Positions 7,576-14,580 of a DNA stretch of 16,306 bases are shown one piece after another. Origin of the DNA: Flavobacteriales bacterium UBA1959. GTDB lineage: Bacteria; Bacteroidota; Bacteroidia; Flavobacteriales_D; Sanyastnellaceae. The translations under genes and the position numbers were made by a program. Within the stretch, counting starts at the first letter, position 1. Every line of letters begins with the position of its first letter. The stretch is taken from assembly GCA_002336085.1 (NCBI GenBank), contig DDEH01000041.1, forward strand, positions 18,402-34,707, written 5' to 3'. Below the pieces are notes generated by a model, which worked only from the letters and a program-made list of their open reading frames with translations, had not been told where the DNA came from and did not search any database.

Positions 7576-8190
7576 ATGAGTCGAAAAACTGGACAAATTA
7601 TCACTCTGTTGTTGGGCGTTGGATTGATCGGGTTCATTCTATGGATGCCTCGAAAATCCGATGCAAATGTCGCTGCAGCCTCGAGCTTAGTGGTTGGCGA
7701 GCTGGCAGCTGATATGGATCCAGTGGACTTGGCTGTGGAGAAGGTTTCAGGCCCCAACCCCATGGAGGGTGTTTTGGCTTTGCGAGAGCTAGCCGAGCAG
7801 GATGAGCCCAACATAGATGCTGTTGTATGGCTCGGGATTTTTGGCGTGCAGTCTGGCCAATTGGACAAAGCGCGTGAGCGCTTTTCAGAAGCACTTTCGT
7901 TGGATCCAAGCCATGCTGAAGCGTCGTGGCAACTGGCCTTGTTGGACATGGAAGAAGGAGCTTACGACCGAGCAGTGGTTGGTTTTGAAACAGTAATGAG
8001 CCAAGACTCATCATACGCAAACGGTCTGTTTTTTACAGCGAGATGCTACGAAGCCATGGGCAATGCAGATGCAGCGCGCATTCGATACGAGGAATACTTA
8101 CCTTTCGCTCCAGATACAGTTATTGAGCGTCGGGTGTTGGACTTTATTAATAGATTAGACTCCGGCGAATCCGCTGGAACAAACGAATAA
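7576..8190 (+). CDS. Membrane-anchored tetratricopeptide-repeat protein
   Basis: A 204-residue protein. One hydrophobic N-terminal segment at about residues 8-24 (I-I-T-L-L-L-G-V-G-L-I-G-F-I-L-W-M) has Arg/Lys on both sides and no obvious cleavage site, so it looks like a single-span anchor. A linker of about 50 residues rich in Ala, Val and acids follows, then two to three TPR units (about 80-185), for example W-L-G-I-F-G-V-Q-S-G-Q-L-D-K-A-R-E-R-F and the repeat after D-P-S-H-A-E-A. The TPR part most likely faces the periplasm, but charge on both sides of the anchor leaves topology open. It is squeezed between HU (4 bases) and the small basic protein gene (11 bases), so it is cotranscribed with them. 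TPRs usually mediate protein-protein contact; no partner can be named. Confidence 0.85.
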   Translation: MSRKTGQIITLLLGVGLIGFILWMPRKSDANVAAASSLVVGELAADMDPVDLAVEKVSGPNPMEGVLALRELAEQDEPNIDAVVWLGIFGVQSGQLDKARERFSEALSLDPSHAEASWQLALLDMEEGAYDRAVVGFETVMSQDSSYANGLFFTARCYEAMGNADAARIRYEEYLPFAPDTVIERRVLDFINRLDSGESAGTNE

Positions 8191-8201
8191 ATTTAGAAGA
8201 C

Positions 8202-8291
8202 ATGCCAAGCGGTAAAAAACGCAAGCGCCATAAGATGGCGACTCACAAGCGGAAGAAAAGGTTGCGTAAAAACCGTCACAAGAAGAAGTGA
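8202..8291 (+). CDS. 29-residue basic mS38/COX24-type protein
   Basis: An ATG at 8202 opens a 29-codon frame ending TGA at 8289-8291. The protein begins M-P-S-G-K-K-R-K-R-H-K-M-A-T-H and ends N-R-H-K-K-K. Over half the residues are Lys, Arg or His and there are no acidic residues, typical of a peptide buried in rRNA. The pattern K-x-H-K-x-K-K-x-x-R-K-x-x-R matches the AURKAIP1/COX24 C-terminal domain, whose mitochondrial member is small-subunit protein mS38 and whose actinobacterial member is bS22 (family knowledge). I recognise near-identical small ORFs in many Bacteroidota. AGAAGA lies just before the ATG. It is 11 bases after the TPR gene and 64 before the RNase G start. A small-subunit-bound role is inferred. 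The short length makes it easy to miss, but the protein pattern is highly specific. Confidence 0.85.
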   Translation: MPSGKKRKRHKMATHKRKKRLRKNRHKKK

Positions 8292-8355
8292 TGCGTGTTT
8301 GGGATCATTGATCCCAACTCGTATTTCACTTTTTCAGTGATTAACCGGTTCCTGC
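8292..8355 (+). promoter_or_regulatory. Palindrome-rich leader between the mS38-like gene and rng
   Basis: This 64-base spacer holds three inverted repeats: a perfect 6-bp stem with a 3-base loop at 8301-8315 (GGGATC-ATT-GATCCC), a 5-bp stem with a 5-base loop at 8326-8340 (TCACT-TTTTC-AGTGA), and the 8-base palindrome AACCGGTT at 8343-8350 just before the GTG start. None is followed by a T-run, so they are not standard intrinsic terminators. No Shine-Dalgarno sequence precedes the GTG. By analogy with E. coli rne, whose leader mediates autoregulation, these could be RNase-sensitive regulatory hairpins; this is inference. Confidence 0.4.
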
Positions 8356-9918
8356 GTGAGCAAAGAATTGGTCATTAACTCTGTCTCAGGAGAGGTAGAG
8401 ATCGCCTTGTTAGAGGACGGTCAACTCGCAGAGTTGCACCGCGATCGAGGTAACAACGGCTACGCGGTTGGGGATATTTTCCTCGGCCGAGTGAGAAAAG
8501 TATTGCCCAGTCTCAACGCCGCATTTGTGGACGTGGGGCATGAGCGAGATGCTTTTTTGCACTATTTGGACTTGGGGCCTCATTACAGGACCCAACAACG
8601 GTATGCAAAGCGCGTCATGCAAGGCAAACAGCCGGTTCCAGATTTGGGGAATTTTAAAAAAGACCCTGTAATTGACAAAAAGGGCAAAATCAAGGATGAG
8701 GTTTCTTCGTCCCAATTGGTTTTGGTCCAAGTTGCAAAGGAGCCGATTAGTTCTAAAGGTCCTCGATTAACTTCGGAGGTGACATTGCCGGGTCGTTTTC
8801 TAGTTTTGGTGCCATTCAGCGACAAGGTTTCGCTTTCTGGCCGCATAAAATCAGAAAAAGAGCGTACTCGATTGAAACGCTTAATGCAATCCATACGTCC
8901 TCCGGGTTGTGGTATCATTGTGCGCACAGTCGCAGAGGAAAAGGGAGCGGCAGATTTGCATTCTGATCTTGAGGACTTGGTCAATCGCTGGGGTGAAATG
9001 CACAGGCGGTTGAAAAATGCAAAGCCAGGAAAGCGTGTTTTGGGTGAGCTGAATAAGACCAGTGCTGTGCTGCGGGATGTATTAACGCCGGATTGCACGA
9101 GTATTCGGGTAAATGATGCCAAGCTTGCGGATGAGGTAAAGACTTACTTGCAGAGCATTGCTCCTGAAAAAGAGAGCATCGTAAAAGTCTCAAAGGATAG
9201 AGATCTTTTCAATACGATGTCCATTCATAGGCAGATCAAGGCGGCATTTAGCAAGCAGGTTAATCTCAGAAGCGGGGCATACCTGATCATTGAGCAAACC
9301 GAAGCGATGCATGTGATAGATGTCAACAGTGGCGGAAGGAAGGCTGGGGCAAAGGATCAGGAGGAAAATGCCTTGCACACCAACCTGGAATGCTGTGACG
9401 AAATTGCGCGCATATTGCGGCTTCGTGATATGGGAGGAATTATTTGTGTTGACTTCATTGACATGGCGAAACGTGAGCACAACAAGCAGCTCACCGACGC
9501 GATGAAAAAGTCGATGAATGGAGACAAGGCGAAGCATAATATCCAGCCTCCGAGCCGTTTTGGTGTAGTGGAAATGACCCGCCAACGTGTGCGACCGGTT
9601 GCAGATGTGAAGACTTCTGAAAAATGTCCAACCTGTCACGGCAGCGGAGAAGTAAAAGCTTCGATATTATTCACAGACTCAATCGAGGCTGGAATTAGAA
9701 GCGCCACAGAAGGCAAGTCTTTTAAGCGCATCACTCTCATGCTGCACCCAATCATTGAGGCCTATGTCAAGCAAGGATGGTGGAATTCCATCCTCAAGAA
9801 TTGGCAGCGTAACTACAACCTTAAGGTTCACTTGGAGTCCAACTCTTCAATGGAAATCTTAGAGTTTCACATCTACGACGAAGAAGGAGTCGAGGTTGAC
9901 ATTCCGGGTTCAGCTTGA
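8356..9918 (+). CDS. rng: Ribonuclease G/E family endoribonuclease
   Basis: A 520-residue cytoplasmic endonuclease that cuts single-stranded A/U-rich RNA; RNase G/E enzymes mature rRNA 5' ends and start mRNA decay. The N-terminal region (about 35-160) is an S1 RNA-binding domain (V-G-D-I-F-L-G-R-V, F-V-D-V-G-H-E-R-D-A-F-L-H) with a Lys-rich insertion at about 86-120, common in Bacteroidota. The DNase I-like catalytic domain carries both metal-binding Asp residues: Asp322 in H-V-I-D-V-N-S-G-G and Asp366 in C-V-D-F-I-D-M. The Zn-link C-P-T-C-H-G-S-G has Cys424 and Cys427, and a small C-terminal domain follows; there is no long RNase E degradosome tail. The start is GTG: an in-frame TGA lies 15 bases upstream and the encoded S-K-E-L-V-I-N-S is family-typical. 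Last gene of the HU operon, ending 8 bases from the convergent HD gene. Confidence 0.95.
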   Translation: MSKELVINSVSGEVEIALLEDGQLAELHRDRGNNGYAVGDIFLGRVRKVLPSLNAAFVDVGHERDAFLHYLDLGPHYRTQQRYAKRVMQGKQPVPDLGNFKKDPVIDKKGKIKDEVSSSQLVLVQVAKEPISSKGPRLTSEVTLPGRFLVLVPFSDKVSLSGRIKSEKERTRLKRLMQSIRPPGCGIIVRTVAEEKGAADLHSDLEDLVNRWGEMHRRLKNAKPGKRVLGELNKTSAVLRDVLTPDCTSIRVNDAKLADEVKTYLQSIAPEKESIVKVSKDRDLFNTMSIHRQIKAAFSKQVNLRSGAYLIIEQTEAMHVIDVNSGGRKAGAKDQEENALHTNLECCDEIARILRLRDMGGIICVDFIDMAKREHNKQLTDAMKKSMNGDKAKHNIQPPSRFGVVEMTRQRVRPVADVKTSEKCPTCHGSGEVKASILFTDSIEAGIRSATEGKSFKRITLMLHPIIEAYVKQGWWNSILKNWQRNYNLKVHLESNSSMEILEFHIYDEEGVEVDIPGSA

Positions 9919-9926
9919 TTTGATCC

Positions 9927-11159
9927 TCAACGGACGGTTTCTTTCGGATAGCACAAAAATGATTTGCTGACGGTGCGAGTTAGAATCTCTCGATTCAGTT
10001 GATCAGAAGCTTCGGCGAAGTCCTTTGTGCTCCCGTCCTTGTATTGGATTGTTATGCCTTCCTCGCTGTACAAGCTATTCGCGATCGTATCAGTGATGAC
10101 GAATTGCTTTGCATCTTCCTTTTCTAGATTGAATTGAGTTGCTACCCGACTGATTATGGCATCTACTTCGGTCGCAGAAAATGGTTCAGCTCTTAACTCG
10201 ATGCGGAATAAATTCCGGTGGACAATGCGTTTGCTGAGATCACTCAAAATAACATCGTCATGGTGCTGCCAAACTTTTAACGCGCAGATAATGTCACTGT
10301 CATCCAATTCACAGAATCTATTCAGAACCTCAGGATCGGCAATAAACTTTGCGCGATCCAAGGATTCATTGATGAATATGCTTAGAGCGGGCGTTGTAAA
10401 AATATCTACGCCTGACAATGCCAAAGTCTTTGCTCGTTTCAATACTCGCATGAGCATGAATTCGGCGCACAGCACGGTTCGGTGCAAATACACTTGCCAG
10501 TACATTAACCTTCTCGCCATCAGGAATTTCTCAATGGAGTAGATTCCTTTTTCTTCGACCACCAACTGGTCGTTTTTCACTGCGAGCATTTTGATGATTC
10601 GTTCGCTCCCGATTTTCCCTTCGGCCACTCCGGAGTAAAAGCTGTCTCGAGCGAGGTAATCCATCCTATCCATGTCCAGTTGAGAGGAGACAAGTTGATG
10701 GAGAAATCGCTTAGGATGATGATCGTTAAAGATGGCAATTGCAGTGTCAAGTTTCCCATTCAATTCATCGTTTAGGCGACTCATGATTAGGGCTGATATA
10801 TCCTCGTGATGCACTCCTTGGACAATGCTTTGCTCGAGGGCGTGACTGAAGGGTCCGTGCCCAATGTCATGGAGCAGGATCGCAGCGCAAGCAGCTTCAG
10901 CTTCGGCTTCTGATATATTCGTGCCCTTGGCTTGAAGCACAGCAATGGCCTCTTGCATGAGGTGCAGTGCACCAATTGCATGATGAAAACGATTGTGGAC
11001 AGCACCCGGGTAAACGACATGCGATAGCCCCAGTTGTGAAATCCTGCGCAGCCGTTGAACGAATGGGTGATCCATCAGGTCAAATGAAAGTTCATGCTGT
11101 ATAGTGATGAACCCATAAACCGGATCGTTCAGGATTTTGTTTTTGTTGTGAGTTGACAT
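9927..11159 (-). CDS. HD-domain (SAMHD1/dNTPase-like) phosphohydrolase
   Basis: A 410-residue soluble protein of the COG1078-type HD superfamily, which includes SAMHD1-like dNTP triphosphohydrolases. Metal ligands are visible as His60 in R-F-H-H-A-I-G, His97-Asp98 in L-L-H-D-I-G-H-G-P-F-S-H, and Asp164 in L-D-M-D-R-M-D-Y-L-A-R-D. The next segment, F-Y-S-G-V-A-E-G, and the following R-x-L-M-Y-W-Q-V-Y fit this family. Substrate cannot be read from sequence; dNTP or another nucleotide is likely from homology. The ATG at 11159 is preferred; the frame runs back to a TTG at 11177 but without family-like sequence. It is divergent from porX with about 100 bases between start codons and is convergent with rng. 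I see no terminator between the two convergent genes. Confidence 0.9.
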   Translation of the reverse strand: MSTHNKNKILNDPVYGFITIQHELSFDLMDHPFVQRLRRISQLGLSHVVYPGAVHNRFHHAIGALHLMQEAIAVLQAKGTNISEAEAEAACAAILLHDIGHGPFSHALEQSIVQGVHHEDISALIMSRLNDELNGKLDTAIAIFNDHHPKRFLHQLVSSQLDMDRMDYLARDSFYSGVAEGKIGSERIIKMLAVKNDQLVVEEKGIYSIEKFLMARRLMYWQVYLHRTVLCAEFMLMRVLKRAKTLALSGVDIFTTPALSIFINESLDRAKFIADPEVLNRFCELDDSDIICALKVWQHHDDVILSDLSKRIVHRNLFRIELRAEPFSATEVDAIISRVATQFNLEKEDAKQFVITDTIANSLYSEEGITIQYKDGSTKDFAEASDQLNREILTRTVSKSFLCYPKETVR

Positions 11160-11262
11160 CAAATCAGCCAATATCAAATGGGTGCAGAAGCGCGTTTGTT
11201 ATAAAGTGCAAGTTAACTTGTACGGCATACAGCTAGCGCAACTTTACCAACTCGATTTGATC
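11160..11262. promoter_or_regulatory. Divergent control region between the HD gene and porX, with an 18-base dyad
   Basis: The 103 bases between the two start codons contain the dyad GTGCAAGTTAACTTGTAC at 11206-11223: a perfect 12-base palindrome (11209-11220) extended by two further pairs around one mismatched position. It sits about 40 bases upstream of porX and 47 bases upstream of the HD start, a fitting place for an operator shared by both genes. No exact TAnnTTTG box was found on either strand, so promoters are not placed. A weak open frame through this region from a GTG at 11182 is an extension of porX that I reject. Confidence 0.4.
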
Positions 11263-12828
11263 ATGCAGCGAACTCCGAGGATATTATGGGCCGATGACGA
11301 AATTGACATGCTCAAACCCCATGTGATATTTTTGGAAGGCAAAGGGTTTCATGTTACGGCTGTCAATAGTGGAGTGGAAGCATTGGAATTGCTGGCGGTT
11401 GAAGTGTTTGACTTGGTGTTTTTGGATGAGCAAATGCCCGGTTTGAATGGGCTTGAAACGCTGCAAAGGATCAAAGAACATCGTCCCCATTTGCCGGTCA
11501 TTATGATTACAAAAAGTGAGGAGGAGCAGATAATGGAAGAGGCTATTGGGTCTAAAATTGCAGATTATCTAATCAAGCCGGTGAACCCCAATCAAATTTT
11601 GCTCTCTATCAAAAAGAATTTGGATGAGCGGCGGCTTGTGAGTGAGAAAGCCATGTCAGATTATCAGCGCGAATTCCGAGAGATTTCGATGCAATTGATG
11701 GGGCGTTTGAATGCAGCTGATTGGACTTCTATTTACCGACGATTGGTGCATTGGAAGTTGGAGTTGGAGTCGTCACAAGATGAAGGCATGAAGGACATAC
11801 TCGAAATGCAATTCAAGGACGCAAACCGTCAGTTTGCCAAATTCTATGAGAAAGAATACGGGGAATGGATGGCTGGCCCCGATGATGATAGTCCCACCCT
11901 CTCACATCGCTTATTGCCGGAGCGTCTGCCTCATGTGCTCGCAAAAGCGGCATCGGATCAACCGGTATTTTTGGTGGTCATTGATAATTTGCGATTGGAC
12001 CAATGGCGCATGATTGAGCCGTTGTTATTGGATAAATTCCGCGTGACTAGAAACGACTCATACTTCTCAATCTTGCCCACGGCAACACAGTACGCAAGGA
12101 ACTCTTTATTCGCTGGTTTAACTCCTGCTGAGATTGCTCGTGTCTTCCCGCAATATTGGGTGAGTGAAGAAGAGGAAGGAAGCAAAAATCGATATGAAAA
12201 GGAACTGTTTCAGGCAATGCTGAAACGCATTGGATTTGAAGGCAAGTCGGATTACCACAAAATAACCAACCTTGCAGCAGGTCGAAAGTTGGTGGACCAA
12301 TTTCATCAATTGAAGGGAAATGATGTCACTGCCTTGGTGTACAATTTTGTCGATATGCTCTCCCATGCGCGCACTGAAATGGAAGTCCTGAAGGAGTTAG
12401 CAGAAGATGAGGCAGCCTACCGATCATTGACCCAGTCTTGGTTTGAGCATAGCGCATTGAAGGAAATGCTCGACCGAATGGCGGACTTGAATGCACGGGT
12501 TATCATCACCACTGATCACGGGACGGTGCGGGTCAGTGATCCGGTTCAAGTCAAGGGAGAGCGAAGCACTAATTCGAATTTGCGTTACAAAGTCGGCCGT
12601 AACTTGGGTTATAATTCCAATGATATATTCGAAGTGAGAGACCCTGAAAAGTTGGGGCTGCCACGTCCAAACGTGAGCAGCGCTTACATCTTTGCACGGG
12701 AGGATGACTTCCTTGTCTATCCCAATAAGTATCATCACTTTGCTCAGTATTTTCGCGATTCTTTCCAACACGGGGGTATTTCTCTTGAGGAGGTCATTAT
12801 CCCATGGGTGGAACTTGAAACGCTTTAA
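11263..12828 (+). CDS. porX: PorX: response regulator with PglZ (alkaline phosphatase-fold) effector domain
   Basis: A 521-residue two-domain protein, close to the length of Porphyromonas PorX, which works with the kinase PorY to control type IX secretion (established knowledge). The receiver domain (about 1-125) has Asp11/Asp12, phosphoacceptor Asp55 in F-L-D-E-Q-M-P-G, Thr83 and Lys105 in I-K-P-V. A helical middle (about 130-225) leads to a PglZ domain of the alkaline phosphatase superfamily with the metal/nucleophile set intact: Asp241 in V-V-I-D-N-L-R, P-T-A-T-Q-Y-A-R-N (Thr273/Thr275), Asp364-Met-Leu-Ser-His368, T-T-D-H-G (Asp418, His419) and His503 in F-Q-H-G-G. The ATG at 11263 is chosen because M-Q-R-T-P-R-I-L-W-A-D-D-E is the conserved N-terminus. 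It heads the porX-tsaE-ald cluster. No porY gene is in the window, as is usual. Confidence 0.95.
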   Translation: MQRTPRILWADDEIDMLKPHVIFLEGKGFHVTAVNSGVEALELLAVEVFDLVFLDEQMPGLNGLETLQRIKEHRPHLPVIMITKSEEEQIMEEAIGSKIADYLIKPVNPNQILLSIKKNLDERRLVSEKAMSDYQREFREISMQLMGRLNAADWTSIYRRLVHWKLELESSQDEGMKDILEMQFKDANRQFAKFYEKEYGEWMAGPDDDSPTLSHRLLPERLPHVLAKAASDQPVFLVVIDNLRLDQWRMIEPLLLDKFRVTRNDSYFSILPTATQYARNSLFAGLTPAEIARVFPQYWVSEEEEGSKNRYEKELFQAMLKRIGFEGKSDYHKITNLAAGRKLVDQFHQLKGNDVTALVYNFVDMLSHARTEMEVLKELAEDEAAYRSLTQSWFEHSALKEMLDRMADLNARVIITTDHGTVRVSDPVQVKGERSTNSNLRYKVGRNLGYNSNDIFEVRDPEKLGLPRPNVSSAYIFAREDDFLVYPNKYHHFAQYFRDSFQHGGISLEEVIIPWVELETL

Positions 12829-12849
12829 TCCCACTCTCATTCTTGCCCC

Positions 12850-13326
12850 ATGAGTCATTTGCGCGTCGTTTGGAAATCGGGTCTTTTTGAACGAAATAAA
12901 TTGGACGCAATAGCGGAAGCTTTGTGGGCGGAACTGAAGCGATGCATGGTATGTGATTCCGATGGAAATCCCACAGGAGTTGTTGCCCTTCAGGGCGATA
13001 TGGGAGCGGGAAAAACCACTCTTGTTCGGTCCGTTGGAAAAGTGGCAGGCATTGACGGCGATGCGGTTAGCCCAACATTTGGCCTCGTCCAATCTTACCG
13101 GCGCGGTGATTGGCAATTGTTTCATTTGGATTTGTACCGAATCAAGGACGAATCAGAAGCCTGGGATTTGGGATTGACTGAATATTTTGATGCGGAGGCC
13201 ATGTGTTTTGTTGAGTGGCCTGAGCAGGCACCTGGCTTGCTGCCCAACGAAGCCGTTTTGCTTCAAGTGGTGGTCCACGGAGCGCACGATACTGGTCCCC
13301 GAGAGTTAATTCTTAGCCAATGTTAA
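12850..13326 (+). CDS. tsaE: tRNA t6A biosynthesis ATPase TsaE
   Basis: A 158-residue P-loop ATPase that works with TsaB and TsaD to make N6-threonylcarbamoyladenosine at position 37 of ANN-decoding tRNAs, an essential cytoplasmic modification. The Walker A motif is G-D-M-G-A-G-K-T-T (49-57). The family motifs S-P-T-F (74-77), H-L-D-L-Y-R (92-97) and V-E-W-P-E (121-125) are all present. The N-terminal 40 residues include an insertion, A-E-L-K-R-C-M-V-C-D-S-D-G-N, slightly longer than in many homologues, with two Cys spaced C-X2-C. Start is the ATG 21 bases after the porX stop, so it is probably cotranscribed; alanine dehydrogenase follows after 36 bases. This three-gene order is widespread in Bacteroidota. 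Confidence 0.95.
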   Translation: MSHLRVVWKSGLFERNKLDAIAEALWAELKRCMVCDSDGNPTGVVALQGDMGAGKTTLVRSVGKVAGIDGDAVSPTFGLVQSYRRGDWQLFHLDLYRIKDESEAWDLGLTEYFDAEAMCFVEWPEQAPGLLPNEAVLLQVVVHGAHDTGPRELILSQC

Positions 13327-13362
13327 TGGTTCGTGCACGGGAATTAGTACTTTGCTCCTCGT

Positions 13363-14580
13363 ATGAGTGATCATAGCAAAAGAATTCAATCCCTTGCCCG
13401 CGAGGCAGCCCTTCTTCCTCAGGAGCAAGTGCTGCAAGTCTCGTCGCGAAGCCAAGAACTTGTCATTGGTATACCCAAAGAGGAAAGCTTGCAGGAAAAG
13501 CGAGTGGCATTGGTCCCGGAGGCTGTCGCCCTTTTAGTGGCTCGTGGCCACAGGGTGTTGATTGAGACGGGAGCGGGTGATCAAGCACATTATCAGGATA
13601 GCGATTACAGCGAATCTGGCGCTCACATCGTCTATGATCGAAGACAGGTATTCCAAACGGGAATGGTCATCAAAGTAGAGCCTCCAACGCTGGAGGAAGT
13701 CCAACTGATGGGAATGCGCCAAACGATTATTAGCGCGTTGCAGTGGACGGTGCAGCCGAAAGGATTGTTAGCGGCATTGGCTGCGAAGAAAACAACGGCA
13801 ATTGCATGGGATTTTCTTCAAAATGACAATGGTATATTCCCACTTGTCCGTGCCATGGGAGAAATAGCGGGGAATTCTGCAATCCTCATTGCTGGGGAGT
13901 TGCTTGCGGGCCCTCAGGGGAGGGGAAGCCTTTTCGGCGGTGTTTCTGGTGTCCGACCCACGGAAGTGGTCATAATCGGCGCCGGTACTGTTGGGGAGTT
14001 TGCTGCACGCGCTGCCATTGGATTAGGGGCATCCGTTAAGGTCTTTGACAATAGCCCGCATCGACTTATTCGCCTTCAAAATGCGCTGGGTCAGCGGTTG
14101 TGGACCTCAACGGTTCAGCCGTCTGTGCTTCAAGAATCCTTAAAAACTGCAGATGTTGCCATTGGCTCCATTCGTGGAACAGGCCAGCGCGCGCCTCTAG
14201 TAGTTTCTGAGCCAATGGTCGCCGGTATGCAACGAGGTTCTGTCATCATTGATGTGACCATTGATCGTGGTGGATGCTTTGAAACGAGTCGTGTCACTTC
14301 GCATGAACGACCGACATTCGTTGAGATGGATGTCATTCATTACTGTGTGCCCAATATGCCTTCGCGGGTCAGTCGAACCGCATCCAAAGGGTTGAGCAAT
14401 ATCATGGCGCCATTGCTTTTGGATTTTGCAGCTGATGGTGGTGTGGAAGAGTCCATCCGCGGCAATTCATTCGTGCGCTCAGGAGTCTATATGTTCAATG
14501 GTCAGATAACACATGCTGGTCTGGCCGCAGAGTCTTCTTTGCCTTTCAAAGACCTCGACCTATTGTTGGCCTCATTCTGA
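13363..14580 (+). CDS. ald: Alanine dehydrogenase/transhydrogenase-family enzyme (Bacteroidota type)
   Basis: A 405-residue enzyme of the alanine dehydrogenase/NAD(P) transhydrogenase family, expected to interconvert L-alanine and pyruvate with NAD and ammonia. About 33 N-terminal residues precede the family start V-I-G-I-P-K-E. Substrate-site residues Arg47 (E-K-R-V-A) and Lys104 (I-K-V-E-P-P) are in place. The Rossmann motif is G-A-G-T-V-G (206-211) with Asp229 at the end of strand 2, favouring NAD. The D-V-T-I-D-R-G-G-C-F-E segment (297-307) and H-Y-C-V-P-N-M-P (326-333) also match. The position of the catalytic His of well-studied enzymes (L-H-L-A) reads A-L-Q-W, so Gln127 replaces His. 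I recall the same Gln in other Bacteroidota members, so it is probably a lineage type, and the name should be treated as family-level. The end overlaps mutS by 9 bases. Confidence 0.85.
   Translation: MSDHSKRIQSLAREAALLPQEQVLQVSSRSQELVIGIPKEESLQEKRVALVPEAVALLVARGHRVLIETGAGDQAHYQDSDYSESGAHIVYDRRQVFQTGMVIKVEPPTLEEVQLMGMRQTIISALQWTVQPKGLLAALAAKKTTAIAWDFLQNDNGIFPLVRAMGEIAGNSAILIAGELLAGPQGRGSLFGGVSGVRPTEVVIIGAGTVGEFAARAAIGLGASVKVFDNSPHRLIRLQNALGQRLWTSTVQPSVLQESLKTADVAIGSIRGTGQRAPLVVSEPMVAGMQRGSVIIDVTIDRGGCFETSRVTSHERPTFVEMDVIHYCVPNMPSRVSRTASKGLSNIMAPLLLDFAADGGVEESIRGNSFVRSGVYMFNGQITHAGLAAESSLPFKDLDLLLASF

Noticed and set aside
8301..8315. GGGATC-ATT-GATCCC hairpin as an intrinsic terminator of the HU operon
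   Set aside because: The stem is only 6 bp and is followed by AACTCG rather than a T-run; rng starts 40 bases later on the same strand.
9927..11159. HD protein as Cas3-HD, toxin or anti-phage dNTPase
   Set aside because: No cas genes, helicase domain or CRISPR repeats are present and the gene lies among core genes. The COG1078-type family is widespread; a defence role cannot be excluded but has no support here.
11182..11262. Extended N-terminus of PorX from a GTG at 11182
   Set aside because: The conserved receiver start begins at the ATG at 11263, the extra 27 residues resemble nothing in the family, and the stretch contains the dyad expected of regulatory DNA.
11263..12828. PglZ domain as a sign of a BREX or other phage-defence system
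   Set aside because: PglZ also occurs in BREX, but here it is fused to a full response-regulator receiver domain and sits next to tsaE and ald, the PorX arrangement; no brx, pgl or methylase genes are nearby.
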